Assembly: GCF_002261225.1 (NCBI RefSeq) | Contig: NZ_NEVM01000005.1 | Span: forward strand, 2,232,001 to 2,296,000 | Source: Bordetella genomosp. 10 | Lineage (GTDB): Bacteria; Pseudomonadota; Gammaproteobacteria; Burkholderiales; Burkholderiaceae_B | Reading direction: 5' to 3' | DNA length: 64,000 bases | Shown: positions 30,301 to 38,522 of the stretch, in pieces | Layout of the letters: every line of letters begins with the position of its first letter | How positions within the stretch are numbered: position 1 is the stretch's first letter | Notes under the pieces: model-generated | Database searches by the model: none | The model's input: the letters and a program-made list of their open reading frames with translations, nothing else | Told to the model about the DNA's origin: nothing | Program-made: the position numbers and the translations under genes

Positions 30301-31004
30301 AGCGTCGACGCCGGCACCTTGTCGAACGGCCGCGCCGTGCCGCGCATGTCGAAGGGACTGCCGTTGATGCGCGCGTGGAAACGGGGCAGCACGTCGATGT
30401 CCGTGGCGTAGCCGAAATTCGAGATGAAGGGCACGCCCAGGGCGATTTCATCGATGACCTGCTTGCGGCCGGTGACCTTGTCGTCCAGCGTGATGGACCC
30501 GCCCTTGAGCAGCATGTTGTTGAGCGAGAAGCGCGGCAGCGGCTTGTCCTTTTCCTCCTCCGGGACCGGCGGCTGGGCCGCGGCCATGTCGGCCAGCTTC
30601 TGCTGGATGTCGGAGAAATTGAAGCGGGCCGGCCCTTCGCGCACCAGCGCCACCTTGGGCTCGCGCAGCTCCAGGCGGTCCACCACCGGCGCGAACCAGA
30701 CCAGGGACCGCCAGGCGACGCTGGCGTTGGCCTCGCCCACCGCCAGCAGCGGCGTCGGCGAGCCCGGCTGCGCGACCTGCAGGTCGTGCACGCGCAATGT
30801 CAGCGTGAAGGGATTGAAGGTGATCTTGCCGACCTGGACCTCGCGGCCCAGCATTTCCGCGACCTGCCCGGTCAACGCCTTGCGCGTGAAATTCGGCACC
30901 TGCCACGCCGCCAGGGCGAAGACCAGGAGTATGAAGCCGACAATACCCAGACCGATGCGGCCCAGCCGCCGCGAAAATCGTATCCTGGGTATCCGCAAAG
31001 ACAT
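27354..31004 (-). CDS. large AsmA-like DUF748 envelope protein
   Basis: The 1216-aa protein has one N-terminal TM anchor (about residues 16-34, IGLGIVGFILLVFALAAW), then a long beta-rich region of AsmA/DUF748 repeats (VPNFTRKALTGQVAEMLGREVQVGKITFNPFTLTLRVHDL). A low-complexity Pro/Ala/Thr linker lies at about residues 380-480. The C-terminal part carries an OmpA-like stretch (VTFAPGSDKLDDTARDRLGKLATAL). Such bridge-like proteins are linked to lipid transport or outer-membrane assembly across the periplasm; the exact role is unknown. The start at 31004 is supported by a GGAGA site. Confidence 0.9.
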   Translation of the reverse strand: MSLRIPRIRFSRRLGRIGLGIVGFILLVFALAAWQVPNFTRKALTGQVAEMLGREVQVGKITFNPFTLTLRVHDLQVAQPGSPTPLLAVGEANASVAWRSLVWFAPVVDRLELREPKVALVREGPARFNFSDIQQKLADMAAAQPPVPEEEKDKPLPRFSLNNMLLKGGSITLDDKVTGRKQVIDEIALGVPFISNFGYATDIDVLPRFHARINGSPFDMRGTARPFDKVPASTLDVVFTGLALDQWADAWPAPMPIKLQHGLLDSDLHIAFEQPHDAPVKLRVTGSLGVRDFDLRESAGDELAAWRSLNVRQVDVDVIGRTAAIGEVELLDPRIQTRRDANQRINWLDIIDKLQRLGAGDKTTGAPAVSTVKTMAPPSAATGQGGDAKDAAAAQSAPAQPAPAVTAQPAAAQPAGAPAAASTATAPPPAGKPAAAAAATPAAPSGNGATPAPATPTPAPAPAPAPRHDASTPWQVTVGAINIGNGNVHLRDAATKLDYALQKLDVTVQQVRFPQPKDQPIGLWLTMDNADGAKLRGVGKLIMQPLALDLDVRAASLPLAPFAQAVRNAAPVLLQSGTVGVSAQVNVADRNNVLAVEASDIKVDAADIAARDESVNPAVDVGLKHLALAVDKWTLGSGSSNFDLKADGLLGQGALATQGSFALQPLQVSAKVDLSKLDLARFAPYAASSLNATVRSISVGAKGEAKFTAAAGGKPMQASWTGAVNVDDLNLLDRVNRAEFLAWKTLAFSNMAIQVVGDKPRLDLGDIVLDDFYGNVLLNGEGRLNVMDLVAEPGKAGGSITQDTQTRAAPRPAPAGKSGGGMPDITVRSVTLKNGRATFNDRFVKPNYTAELSSVSGSVSALSSTNPQPAKVSVNGRVYRTAPLSISGVVNPFAKFLTLDLKATARGVDLPRFTTYSSKYVGYPIKRGKLSVDLEYRIKDRALSASNHVLLNQLTFGEKTNSKDATTLPVMLAVALLKDRNGNIDIDLPVSGSLDDPSFSVGRIILGVLGNLVVKAVTSPFSLLASAFGGGEELSYVTFAPGSDKLDDTARDRLGKLATALADRPSLQMDIAGRADPVTDEQGLRQAWVDQRIRAAQARATGKSTRLSDTPLSAADRAKYLESVYDNTKMDNKPRNFIGMAKSLPPDQMEDLLRKAAPVGDEQLRRLADARAQAVYEALQAQGAPADRIFVVAPELSAEGIKDKDAPSRVEFSLKH

Positions 31005-31466
31005 TGAAGCGTTCTCCTGTAGGCTACGGGCGATTATCGCCCCCGACGCATGAATGCGTCCATTATCATTGATAGGCTCGCCGGGCCCGGCGGCCGGATC
31101 TGGTCGCGGCGCCCGGGTCCGCCGGCGAACCGGTTTCGGATTTCGGGTTTCGGTTTTTGAATTTCGCATCCCGCCGTTCGCGGCGGGCCGCGGCCCCGCC
31201 GCCGCCCGGGGCGGAGCATGCGGGGCCTTGGCGGGAACGAAACCGAATAGTGTCCGAATTCCGTCGCCGCGTCCGCCTTTATGCCCGGGCAATTCGTTTC
31301 AAACCTTGACCACGAGGCCTCGCGACCCCGAGGTCCCGGCGCTCAAGGTCTCGACAAATCAAGGCCTCGGGACCTGCCGACCATCCGGCCCCCCGGCCTG
31401 TGACTATCTATCCACCCGGCCTCGCGGCCGCTTGCCCTGGAGCCTCCCCGGCCTTCCCCCACCGCC
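31005..31466. other. DUF748 / moaC divergent intergenic region
   Basis: No convincing gene is seen. About 31310-31430 contains several copies of a GGCCTCG / GGTCTCG word, some as palindromes (CGAGGCCTCG) and complementary pairs (AGGTCCCG with CGGGACCT), able to form nested hairpins before moaC. No clear promoter or ribosome site is recognised. Confidence 0.45.
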
Positions 31467-31961
31467 ATGTCTTCCACTCCTCCCACATTGAGCCACCTCG
31501 ACGAATCCGGCCAGGTCCGCATGGTCGACGTCGGCGACAAATCCAGCACCGCGCGGATCGCCGTGGCCTCCGCCCGCGTGCGCCTGAACGCCACGGCCTA
31601 CGGCCTGCTCACCCAGCCCGGCCGCGGCAAGGGCGAGGTGCTGAACACCGCCCGCGTGGCCGGCATGCTGGCCGCCAAGCGCTGCGCCGACCTGATTCCC
31701 CTGTGCCACAGCCTGCCGCTGTCCTTCGTCGGCGTGGACTTCGCGCTGGACGACGCCAGCCACACGGTGTCGGTGCGCGCCACCTGCCGGACGGATTTCA
31801 AGACGGGCGTGGAAATGGAAGCCATGACCGCCTGCAGCGTGGCCGCCCTGACCGTCTACGACATGTGCAAGGCGGCCGACAAGGGCATCGTCATCGAGCA
31901 GGTCCGCCTGGAATACAAGGCGGGGGGCAAAAGCGGCGAATGGCGGGCCCCGACGGAGTAG
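31467..31961 (+). CDS. moaC: cyclic pyranopterin monophosphate synthase MoaC
   Basis: Second half of the first step of molybdenum cofactor synthesis, converting 3',8-cyclo-H2GTP to cPMP. The 164-aa protein has the family motifs MVDVGDKSSTARIA, AKRCADLIPLCHSLPLSF, TGVEMEAMTACSVAALTVYDMCKA and the Lys of AADKGIVIEQVRLEYK. It opens a forward Moco operon (moaC-moaD-moaE-moaB-moeA). Confidence 0.96.
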   Translation: MSSTPPTLSHLDESGQVRMVDVGDKSSTARIAVASARVRLNATAYGLLTQPGRGKGEVLNTARVAGMLAAKRCADLIPLCHSLPLSFVGVDFALDDASHTVSVRATCRTDFKTGVEMEAMTACSVAALTVYDMCKAADKGIVIEQVRLEYKAGGKSGEWRAPTE

Positions 31962-32004
31962 AATTCCGGGTGGATTTCTGCCCGCCTGGGCGCGGAGGTG
32001 CGCG

Positions 32005-32307
32005 GTGAACGGCGCAATGATCACGAGTGGCGAACCCGCTTCGTCCACGGCCGCCGGCGCGGCCATCCAGCTTCTTTATTTCGCCCGCGTGGCCGAGCTC
32101 ACCGGCCGCCGCGCGGAGCGCTATGCGCTGCCGGGCGGCGGCCCGGTCACCGGCAGCGACCTGCTGGCGCAACTGGGCCAGCGCTATCCCGAGCTGGCCG
32201 GCGCCAGCCGCCTGCGCCTGGCGGTGAACCAGACCCATGCCAAGCCCGGCGTGCTGATCCATGCCGGCGACGAGGTGGCGGTCTTCGAACCCGTCACCGG
32301 AGGCTGA
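32005..32307 (+). CDS. moaD: molybdopterin synthase sulfur-carrier subunit MoaD
   Basis: Ubiquitin-like carrier, 100 aa from a GTG start with a GGAGG site at 31993-31997; an ATG at 32017 is an alternative. Core motifs LLYFARVAELTG and HAGDEVAVFEPVTGG. The essential C-terminal Gly-Gly is present. It is followed after 4 nt by moaE. Confidence 0.93.
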   Translation: MNGAMITSGEPASSTAAGAAIQLLYFARVAELTGRRAERYALPGGGPVTGSDLLAQLGQRYPELAGASRLRLAVNQTHAKPGVLIHAGDEVAVFEPVTGG

Positions 32308-32311
32308 GGCC

Positions 32312-32788
32312 ATGATCGTCGTCCAGGAAGCCGACTTCGACGCCGGCGCCTTGCAGGCGGCCCTGCGCGATCGCTGCGCCGGCGCGGCGGGCGCGCTGGT
32401 GACCTTCACCGGCTACGTGCGCGACTTCTCGTCCGGCGACGCCACCCGGACGCTGACGCTGGAACACTACCCCGGCATGTGCGAGCGTGAACTGGAGGAC
32501 ATCGCGAAGCAGGCGTGCGAACGCTGGCGCGTGGTGGACTACGTCATCGTGCATCGCGTGGGCACGCTGCCGCGCAATGCCCAGATCGTTTTCGTGGCGG
32601 CCGCCAGCGCGCATCGCGGCGACGCCTTCCAGGCCTGTGAGTACATCATGGACGCCCTCAAGACGCGGGCGCCGTTCTGGAAACGCGAGACCCTGGCCAG
32701 CGGCCGCAGTTTCTGGGTCGAGCAAAAGCAAAGCGATACCGACCGCGCCTGTTCCTGGGACGGTCATTCCTCGAAGGAAGCATCATGA
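32312..32788 (+). CDS. moaE: molybdopterin synthase catalytic subunit MoaE
   Basis: Transfers two sulfurs from MoaD to cPMP to make molybdopterin. The 158-aa protein contains GALVTFTGYVRDFSSGD, LEHYPGMCERELEDIA, RVGTLPRNAQIVFVAAASAHRGDAF and the active-site KTRAPFWKRETL (conserved Lys residues). The CGGAGG site precedes the ATG. The last codons overlap moaB by 4 nt. Confidence 0.95.
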   Translation: MIVVQEADFDAGALQAALRDRCAGAAGALVTFTGYVRDFSSGDATRTLTLEHYPGMCERELEDIAKQACERWRVVDYVIVHRVGTLPRNAQIVFVAAASAHRGDAFQACEYIMDALKTRAPFWKRETLASGRSFWVEQKQSDTDRACSWDGHSSKEAS

Positions 32789-33303
32789 TCGACCAGAAAA
32801 ACGACAAGAAACTGTCGCTGGCCTGCGCCGTGCTGACCGTCAGCGACTCGCGCACCGCGGGCAACGATACCTCGGGCAACTGGCTGGCCGAAACCCTGGC
32901 CCGCGACGGGCACAACTGCGTGCGGCGCGACCTGGTCAAGGACAACGTCTACGCCATCCGCCGCATTATCAGCGAGTGGATCGACGACGCCGCCGTGCAG
33001 GTCATCATCACCAACGGCGCCACCGGCTTCTCGCACCGCGACGCCATTCCGGCGGCGGTCACGCCCCTGTTCGACACCGAGATCCCCGGCTTCGGCGAAC
33101 TGTTCCGCCAGATCTCCCACGCCGACATCGGCAGCTCGACCATCCAGTCGCGCGCCCTGGCGGGCATCGCCAACGACACCGTCATCTTCTGCCTGCCCGG
33201 CTCGACCAGCGCCTGCGAAGCCGCCTGGAACAATATCCTTTCCGAGCAGTTGGACAGCCGCCACAAGCCCTGCAACTTCGCCTCGCACTTCAAAAACCGA
33301 TGA
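32785..33303 (+). CDS. moaB: molybdenum cofactor biosynthesis protein MoaB/MogA-like
   Basis: Adenylyltransferase-fold protein of 172 aa: AVLTVSDSRTAGNDTSGNWL, IITNGATGFSHRD and GFGELFRQISHADIGSSTIQSRALAGI, FCLPGSTSACE. It acts in molybdopterin adenylylation or a related step. It starts in the moaE stop and ends in the moeA start (ATGA overlaps at both ends). Confidence 0.93.
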   Translation: MIDQKNDKKLSLACAVLTVSDSRTAGNDTSGNWLAETLARDGHNCVRRDLVKDNVYAIRRIISEWIDDAAVQVIITNGATGFSHRDAIPAAVTPLFDTEIPGFGELFRQISHADIGSSTIQSRALAGIANDTVIFCLPGSTSACEAAWNNILSEQLDSRHKPCNFASHFKNR

Positions 33304-34571
33304 CCCCGGCGGGCCTCGCGCCCGCCCGGGCCGTCCCCCACACGGAACGCCGCATGCTGGAATTCGACGACGCCCAACGACAACTGGCGCAAGGCGCTGC
33401 CGCGCCCACCCGCAGCACGCGCGTGCCGCTGCACCAGGCCCCCGGCCTGGTGCTGGCCACCGACATCGCCGCCACCCTGGACCTGCCGCCGGCCGACAAC
33501 AGCGCCATGGACGGCTACGCCCTGCGCTACGAGGACTACGCGGCCGCCGGCGGCGCCCATCGCGCGCTGCCGGTCCAGCAGATCGTCTACGCCGGCCAGG
33601 CGCCCGCGGCCCAGGCCCCGGGCCAGCTCACGCGCCTGTTCACCGGCAGCCTCATGCCCGCCGGCGCCGACACCGTGGTCATGCAGGAAGACACGCGCGT
33701 CGTGGGCGACGGCGTCGAGATCCTGGCCGAGCCCAAGCCGGGCCAGCACGTGCGCCTGCGCGGCGAGGACGTGTCAGCCGGCCAGCCGCTGCTGGCCGCC
33801 GGCACCCGGCTGGAGGCGGCGCACGTGGCGCTGCTGGCGTCGCAGGGCATCGCCGAAGTCACCGTGCACCCGGCGGTGCGCGTGGGCATCCTCACCACCG
33901 GCGACGAGCTGGTGACGCCGGGCGAGCCGCGTTCCAGCCACCAGATCTACAACTCCAACGGCGTCATGCTGGCCGCGCTGGTCAACGGCATGGGCGCGCG
34001 CGCCACGCACGTGCTGCACGCGCGCGACGACGAAGCCAGCCTGCAGGCCGCGTTGCGGACGCTGACCGACGAATGCGACCTGGTGCTCAGCGTCGGCGGC
34101 GTTTCGGTCGGCGACAAGGACCTGGTCAAGCCGGCCCTGGAAAGCCTGGGCGGCACACTGGCGCTGTGGAAAGTGCGCATGAAGCCCGGCAAGCCGGTGG
34201 CCATGGCGCACGTGGGGGGCAAGCCCATCGTCTGCCTGCCGGGCAATCCGGTGTCGGCCTACGCGGTCTTCACCGTGCTGGTCACGCCCTTGCTGCGCCG
34301 CATGCAGGGACGCACGGAAATCTTTCCCCAGGTCAGCTACCTGACCCTGCGCACGCCCAAGCCGCGCCACGACGCGCGCGAGGAGTTCCTGCGCGTGAAG
34401 CGCGTGGTCAATGCGGGTAGCGTCGGGGAATTGCAGGTGTTCGACCGCCAGAGTTCAGGGGTGATGAGTTCGCTGCCCTGGGCCACGGGGCTGGCGCGCA
34501 TCCCGGCCGGCGTGCCCGTGTACGACGGCGAAAAAGTCGCGTACTACGATTTCCGCCACTGGCAGGCCTGA
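33300..34571 (+). CDS. moeA: molybdopterin molybdotransferase MoeA
   Basis: Inserts molybdate into adenylylated molybdopterin. The protein is 423 aa from the ATG overlapping moaB; an internal ATG at 33354 (MLEFDDAQRQ) would align better with short homologues. Motifs: DLPPADNSAMDGYALR, FTGSLMPAGADTVVMQEDT, VGILTTGDELVTPGE, SNGVMLAAL, SVGGVSVGDKDLVKPAL, KPIVCLPGNPVSAYAVF. It is the last gene of the forward Moco operon. Confidence 0.96.
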   Translation: MTPAGLAPARAVPHTERRMLEFDDAQRQLAQGAAAPTRSTRVPLHQAPGLVLATDIAATLDLPPADNSAMDGYALRYEDYAAAGGAHRALPVQQIVYAGQAPAAQAPGQLTRLFTGSLMPAGADTVVMQEDTRVVGDGVEILAEPKPGQHVRLRGEDVSAGQPLLAAGTRLEAAHVALLASQGIAEVTVHPAVRVGILTTGDELVTPGEPRSSHQIYNSNGVMLAALVNGMGARATHVLHARDDEASLQAALRTLTDECDLVLSVGGVSVGDKDLVKPALESLGGTLALWKVRMKPGKPVAMAHVGGKPIVCLPGNPVSAYAVFTVLVTPLLRRMQGRTEIFPQVSYLTLRTPKPRHDAREEFLRVKRVVNAGSVGELQVFDRQSSGVMSSLPWATGLARIPAGVPVYDGEKVAYYDFRHWQA

Positions 34572-34620
34572 GGCCCGGCCCCGGCGTCAGGCCCCGTCAG
34601 GGACCTGCCCGGGAGCTGCG

Positions 34621-35352
34621 TCATGGCCGGTCTTTTCGGCCCGATGGCGCCAGCGTGTGCGCCTGCGCCAGTTCGGCCGACGTGTTGAGATTCATGAAGG
34701 CGGCCTCGTCGTCGAAGGCTACTTCGACGCAGCCGTTGCGGTCCTGCCAGCGCTCCACCTTGCGCTCGCCGGCGTCGAGATAGGCGCGCAGCGAAGGCAA
34801 CAGGTCCGCCGGCAGCAGCATGCAGACCGACTGGCGATGGCCGCCGGCGCGGGCCACCGCGATGCGCGCCGCGCCCGCCGATTGCCCGCCCGCCATGGGG
34901 GCTGACGGCGGTGCCGCCGCGGCGTCCTGTGCGCGTCCGGCCTCGGCATGCAGCGCCAACGCCAGCCGTTCGACCAGGTCGCCGGGCAGGAAGGGCGTGT
35001 CGCAGGGCACGGTCGCCACCCATGGCAAGGGGCTGCCCGCCAGGCCCGCCGCCACGCCGGCCAGGGGCCCTTGCCAGGCCCCATGCGCCGGATCGTCGGC
35101 CAGCACCGGCCCATAGCGCGCATAGACCTCCGCGTTGCGGTTGGCGCTGAGGACCAGCCGCGCCACCTGCGGCGCCAGCGCGCGAGCGACGTGCTCGACC
35201 AGCGGCGCGCCGCGCAGGGGCGCCAGGCCCTTGTCGATCTCGCCCATGCGCGAGCCGCGACCGCCGGCCAGGATCAGGCCGGCGATATTGCCGCCGGCGC
35301 CCGCCAGCGGCAATGCGCCAACGGCCCGCGCGCGCATCGCCGGATCAGCCAC
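34621..35352 (-). CDS. mobA: molybdenum cofactor guanylyltransferase MobA
   Basis: Converts Mo-molybdopterin to the MGD form used by enzymes such as formate dehydrogenases. The 243-aa protein has the nucleotide-binding loop [21 protein letters not shown] and [16 protein letters not shown]. An Ala/Gly-rich insertion (about residues 145-165) is longer than usual. Start overlaps the end of moaA by 8 nt, so the two are coupled in a reverse operon. Confidence 0.93.
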   Translation of the reverse strand: MADPAMRARAVGALPLAGAGGNIAGLILAGGRGSRMGEIDKGLAPLRGAPLVEHVARALAPQVARLVLSANRNAEVYARYGPVLADDPAHGAWQGPLAGVAAGLAGSPLPWVATVPCDTPFLPGDLVERLALALHAEAGRAQDAAAAPPSAPMAGGQSAGAARIAVARAGGHRQSVCMLLPADLLPSLRAYLDAGERKVERWQDRNGCVEVAFDDEAAFMNLNTSAELAQAHTLAPSGRKDRP

Positions 35353-36472
35353 CGATGTAGCTCATTTCGATCTTGTGCTCGCCGGCGGCGGCCAGGCCGG
35401 CATCCGCCTGCGCGCGATGTTCGGAATAGTTGTCGCCGCGCCCGCGCCAGATGCCCGCTAGGGCTTGCGCCAGCCGCGTCTCGTCGGCGCCGCCGCGCAG
35501 CAGTGCGCGCAGATCGTGTCCATGGGTGGCGAACAGGCACAGGAACAACCGCCCTTCGGGCGACAGCCGCGCGCGCGTACAGCCGCCGCAGAAAGCCTGC
35601 GTCACGCTGGAGATCACGCCGATCTCGCCGGCGCCGTCGGCATAGGCCCAGCGCGCGGCCACGCGGCCCATTTCCTCGTCCTGCAAGGGGCGCAGCGGCC
35701 AGGCCTCGGCCAGGCGCGCCACCACGTCGGCGCTGGGCACGACCTCGGCCATGTTCCAGCCGTTGGTGCTGCCCACGTCCATGTATTCGATGAAGCGCAG
35801 GATATGGCCCGAGCCGCGGAAGTGGCGCGCCATCGGCAGGATCTGGTCGTCGTTGGCGCCCTTGCGCACCACCATGTTGACCTTGACCGGCGCCAGGCCG
35901 GCGGCCGCGGCGGCCGCGATGCCTTCCAGCACGCGGGCGACGTCGAAATCGCTATCGCTCATGCGCGCGAAGACGGCGGGGTCCAGCGCGTCCATGCTGA
36001 CGGTGACGCGGTCCAGGCCAGCGTCCTTCAGCGCCTGGGCCTTGCGCGCCAGCAGGCTGCCGTTGGTGGTCAGCGTCAGTTCCGGCTTGCGGCCTTCGGG
36101 CGTGCGCAGCTCGGCCAGCAGGGCCACCAGGGTCTCGATATTCCTGCGCAGCAGTGGTTCGCCGCCCGTCAGGCGGATCTTGCGCACGCCCATGGCGACG
36201 AACACGCGCGCGGCGGCGGCGATTTCCTCGAAGGTCAGCAGGTCGCGATGGGGCAGGAATTCGTGATGCTTGTCGAAGACCTCGCGCGGCATGCAATAGG
36301 TGCAGCGGAAGTTGCAGCGGTCCGTGACCGAGATGCGCAGGTCGCGCAAGGGCCGCCCGCGCGTGTCGAGCAGGGGCTCGCCATGCGCGGGCAAGGGGGC
36401 GAACGCGCGGGCCGGCGCCGGCGCCAGGCCCGCCGCCTCGCGGCGATCGGTCAGGAAAATCACTCTGGACAT
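35345..36472 (-). CDS. moaA: GTP 3',8-cyclase MoaA
   Basis: Radical-SAM enzyme of 375 aa starting Moco synthesis from GTP. N-terminal cluster CxxxCxxC is Cys53-Cys57-Cys60 ([11 protein letters not shown]), with [30 protein letters not shown]; the second cluster has [19 protein letters not shown]. The C-terminal SYIGG ends with the catalytic Gly-Gly pair. Transcribed away from fdhD; followed by mobA. Confidence 0.96.
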   Translation of the reverse strand: MSRVIFLTDRREAAGLAPAPARAFAPLPAHGEPLLDTRGRPLRDLRISVTDRCNFRCTYCMPREVFDKHHEFLPHRDLLTFEEIAAAARVFVAMGVRKIRLTGGEPLLRRNIETLVALLAELRTPEGRKPELTLTTNGSLLARKAQALKDAGLDRVTVSMDALDPAVFARMSDSDFDVARVLEGIAAAAAAGLAPVKVNMVVRKGANDDQILPMARHFRGSGHILRFIEYMDVGSTNGWNMAEVVPSADVVARLAEAWPLRPLQDEEMGRVAARWAYADGAGEIGVISSVTQAFCGGCTRARLSPEGRLFLCLFATHGHDLRALLRGGADETRLAQALAGIWRGRGDNYSEHRAQADAGLAAAGEHKIEMSYIGG

Positions 36473-36648
36473 AGGAGAATCATAGCTTTTACGGGCCGTC
36501 CCCGCCGCCGGACTTTTCCCGGCGGCCCGCCATGGCGGCGCGATTGCCCATCCGTTTCCCCGGCGCCGGCGTGGTATACAACTCTTTTCATCCCAAGCAC
36601 GGACCCGCCGCCGCGCCGCCGCGGCCGCCGGTCCCTTTCCGCGACATC

Positions 36649-37479
36649 ATGGACACCGATTCCCCGGCGCATCCCACCTGGCTTCCGGCCCAGGTCCTGC
36701 GCGTGCGCGACGGCCGGCTGGCCGAGGCGCCGCAAACCGACCGCCTGGCCGAGGAAACGCCCATCGCGCTGGAATACAACGGCATCAGCCACGCCACCAT
36801 GCTGGCGACCCCGGCCGACCTGGAGGATTTCGCGCTGGGTTTCTCGCTGACCGAAGGCATCGTGGAGAGCGCGCGCGACGTGCGCGGCATCGAATTGCGC
36901 GAGGAATGCGACGGCGTGGTCGTGGAAGTGGAGATTTCCAGCGCCTGCGCCGCGCGCCTGAAGGAACGGCGCCGCGCGATGTCCGGGCGCACCGGCTGCG
37001 GCCTGTGCGGCGTCGAGACCCTGCCCGAAGTCGTGCGCGACGTCGCGCCCGTGGCCGGCGCGCCCGCCCTGCCCTTGGCCGCGGCTCTGGCCGCCATGCA
37101 AGCCCTGCGCGAGCGCCAGCCGCTGCACACCGCCACCGGGGCCACCCACGCCGCCGGCTGGGCGGACGCCGACGGCCGGCTGCAATGGGTGCGCGAGGAC
37201 GTCGGCCGCCACAATGCGCTGGACAAGCTGGTGGGCGCCCTCGCCCGCGCGGACGTCGGCGCGGCGCAACGGGCGGGCAGCCTGATCGTCGTCTCCAGCC
37301 GCGCCAGCTTCGAAATGGTGCAGAAAACCGCCGCCGCCGGCGTCGGCATGCTGGCCGCCGTGTCCGCGCCGACCGCGCTTGCGCAGCGCCTGGCGCAACG
37401 GCTGGGCGTGGGCCTGATGGGCTTCATGCGCGGCGACGACGCCACGGTCTACGCCCGCCAGGAACGCATCGCCGGCTGA
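36649..37479 (+). CDS. fdhD: formate dehydrogenase sulfurtransferase FdhD
   Basis: Transfers sulfur from IscS to the Mo-bisMGD of formate dehydrogenase. The 276-aa protein contains the redox motif CGLC (Cys117, Cys120; RTGCGLCGVETLPEV), THAAGW and VREDVGRHNALDKLVG, SSRASFEMVQKTAAAGVGMLAAVSAPTALA. The ATG at 36649 is preferred; the upstream open frame (from 36532) has no family similarity. It sits divergent to moaA and shows that this Moco locus feeds a formate dehydrogenase not in this window. Confidence 0.95.
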   Translation: MDTDSPAHPTWLPAQVLRVRDGRLAEAPQTDRLAEETPIALEYNGISHATMLATPADLEDFALGFSLTEGIVESARDVRGIELREECDGVVVEVEISSACAARLKERRRAMSGRTGCGLCGVETLPEVVRDVAPVAGAPALPLAAALAAMQALRERQPLHTATGATHAAGWADADGRLQWVREDVGRHNALDKLVGALARADVGAAQRAGSLIVVSSRASFEMVQKTAAAGVGMLAAVSAPTALAQRLAQRLGVGLMGFMRGDDATVYARQERIAG

Positions 37480-37491
37480 TGCGCCGCGCCG

Positions 37492-38418
37492 CTAGGCCCG
37501 CTCTCGCAGATAGGCGCTGGGGGCCGCGCCGAAACTGCGGCGGAAGGCCGCGGTGAACGCGCTGGGGCTGTTGTACCCATGCTCCAGCGCCACCTCCAGC
37601 ACGGACGCGCCCGCCGCCAGGCGGGGCAGGCTGAGCAGCAGCTTGGTCTCCCGGCACCACTCGCCCAGGTTCATGCCGGTCTCGCGCAGGAACAGGCGGG
37701 CCAGGGAACGCGGGTGCATGTGCAGCACGCGCGCCCAGGCCGCCAGGCTGACTTCCTGCGCCGGATCGCGCACCAGGCCGCGGCACAGCCGGGCCAGGCC
37801 CGTGTGGGCCGGCATGGGCACGTGCAGGGACAGGGGCTGGGCGCGTTCGATCTCGTCCAGCACCAGCGTCATCAGGTGCTCGTCACGGCCGCCGGTCACG
37901 TAGTCGCGCGGCAGATCGACCGCCGCGATCACCAGTTCGCGCAATAGCGGGCCGACTTCGAAGACCTGGCAGCTTTCCCACAGCCCCGGCCGCAGGCCCG
38001 GCTCCACGAACACCGTGCGCATGGCCACGTCGCCCGCCATCGCGATTTCATGCCGGGTGCGCGGCGGTACCCAGACCGCCCGTCCCGGCGGCACCACCCA
38101 GCTTCCGATCGCCGCCCGCACCAGCATCACGCCGGAAATGGCGTACAGCATCTGCCCGCGCCGGTGCGCATGGGGCGGGATGACGGTCCCGTCGGGCGGA
38201 TCCATCGCATACGCCACCACCGGCCGCACGGTCTGCTCGCCATGCACCAGGGCCCGGTCGCCGGCGCCGATGTCCAGCCAGTCCTGGCTGTCGTCGGCCA
38301 CGGGCGGCGCGGCCCAGGCGCGGTCGCGCGGCGAAGCGGGGGTGAACAGGGGCGCGCCCGCGGTTCCGGCGGCGGCGTTTCCCGATGCTGCGCGCATCCT
38401 GGTTTTGGTCTTGTCCAT
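37492..38418 (-). CDS. AraC-family transcriptional regulator with cupin domain
   Basis: The 308-aa protein has an N-terminal cupin (about residues 55-160; HAHRRGQMLYAISGVMLVRAAIGSWVVPPGRAVWVPPRTRHEI) and a C-terminal AraC double helix-turn-helix (about 205-305; AAWARVLHMHPRSLARLFLRETGMNLGEWCRETKLLLSLPRLA and EVALEHGYNSPSAFTAAFRRSFGAAPSAYL). It is divergent from the fosmidomycin-resistance-type MFS gene and likely controls it (inference from layout). No clear ribosome site; the ATG at 38397 is an alternative start. Confidence 0.92.
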   Translation of the reverse strand: MDKTKTRMRAASGNAAAGTAGAPLFTPASPRDRAWAAPPVADDSQDWLDIGAGDRALVHGEQTVRPVVAYAMDPPDGTVIPPHAHRRGQMLYAISGVMLVRAAIGSWVVPPGRAVWVPPRTRHEIAMAGDVAMRTVFVEPGLRPGLWESCQVFEVGPLLRELVIAAVDLPRDYVTGGRDEHLMTLVLDEIERAQPLSLHVPMPAHTGLARLCRGLVRDPAQEVSLAAWARVLHMHPRSLARLFLRETGMNLGEWCRETKLLLSLPRLAAGASVLEVALEHGYNSPSAFTAAFRRSFGAAPSAYLRERA

Positions 38419-38522
38419 TTCCCGACGACGAAAGTAGTTTTATAGAGAGAATTCCAACCCCTGCCTTTTTAGCATGTCTTTTTCTCGACGAAAGGCCCGG
38501 CACGATCGCGCCAGGCCATCCC

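Noticed and set aside
26358..31007. Plus-strand open frame of about 1550 codons opposite DUF748
   Set aside because: Antisense shadow of the DUF748 and hydrolase genes; no domain recognisable.
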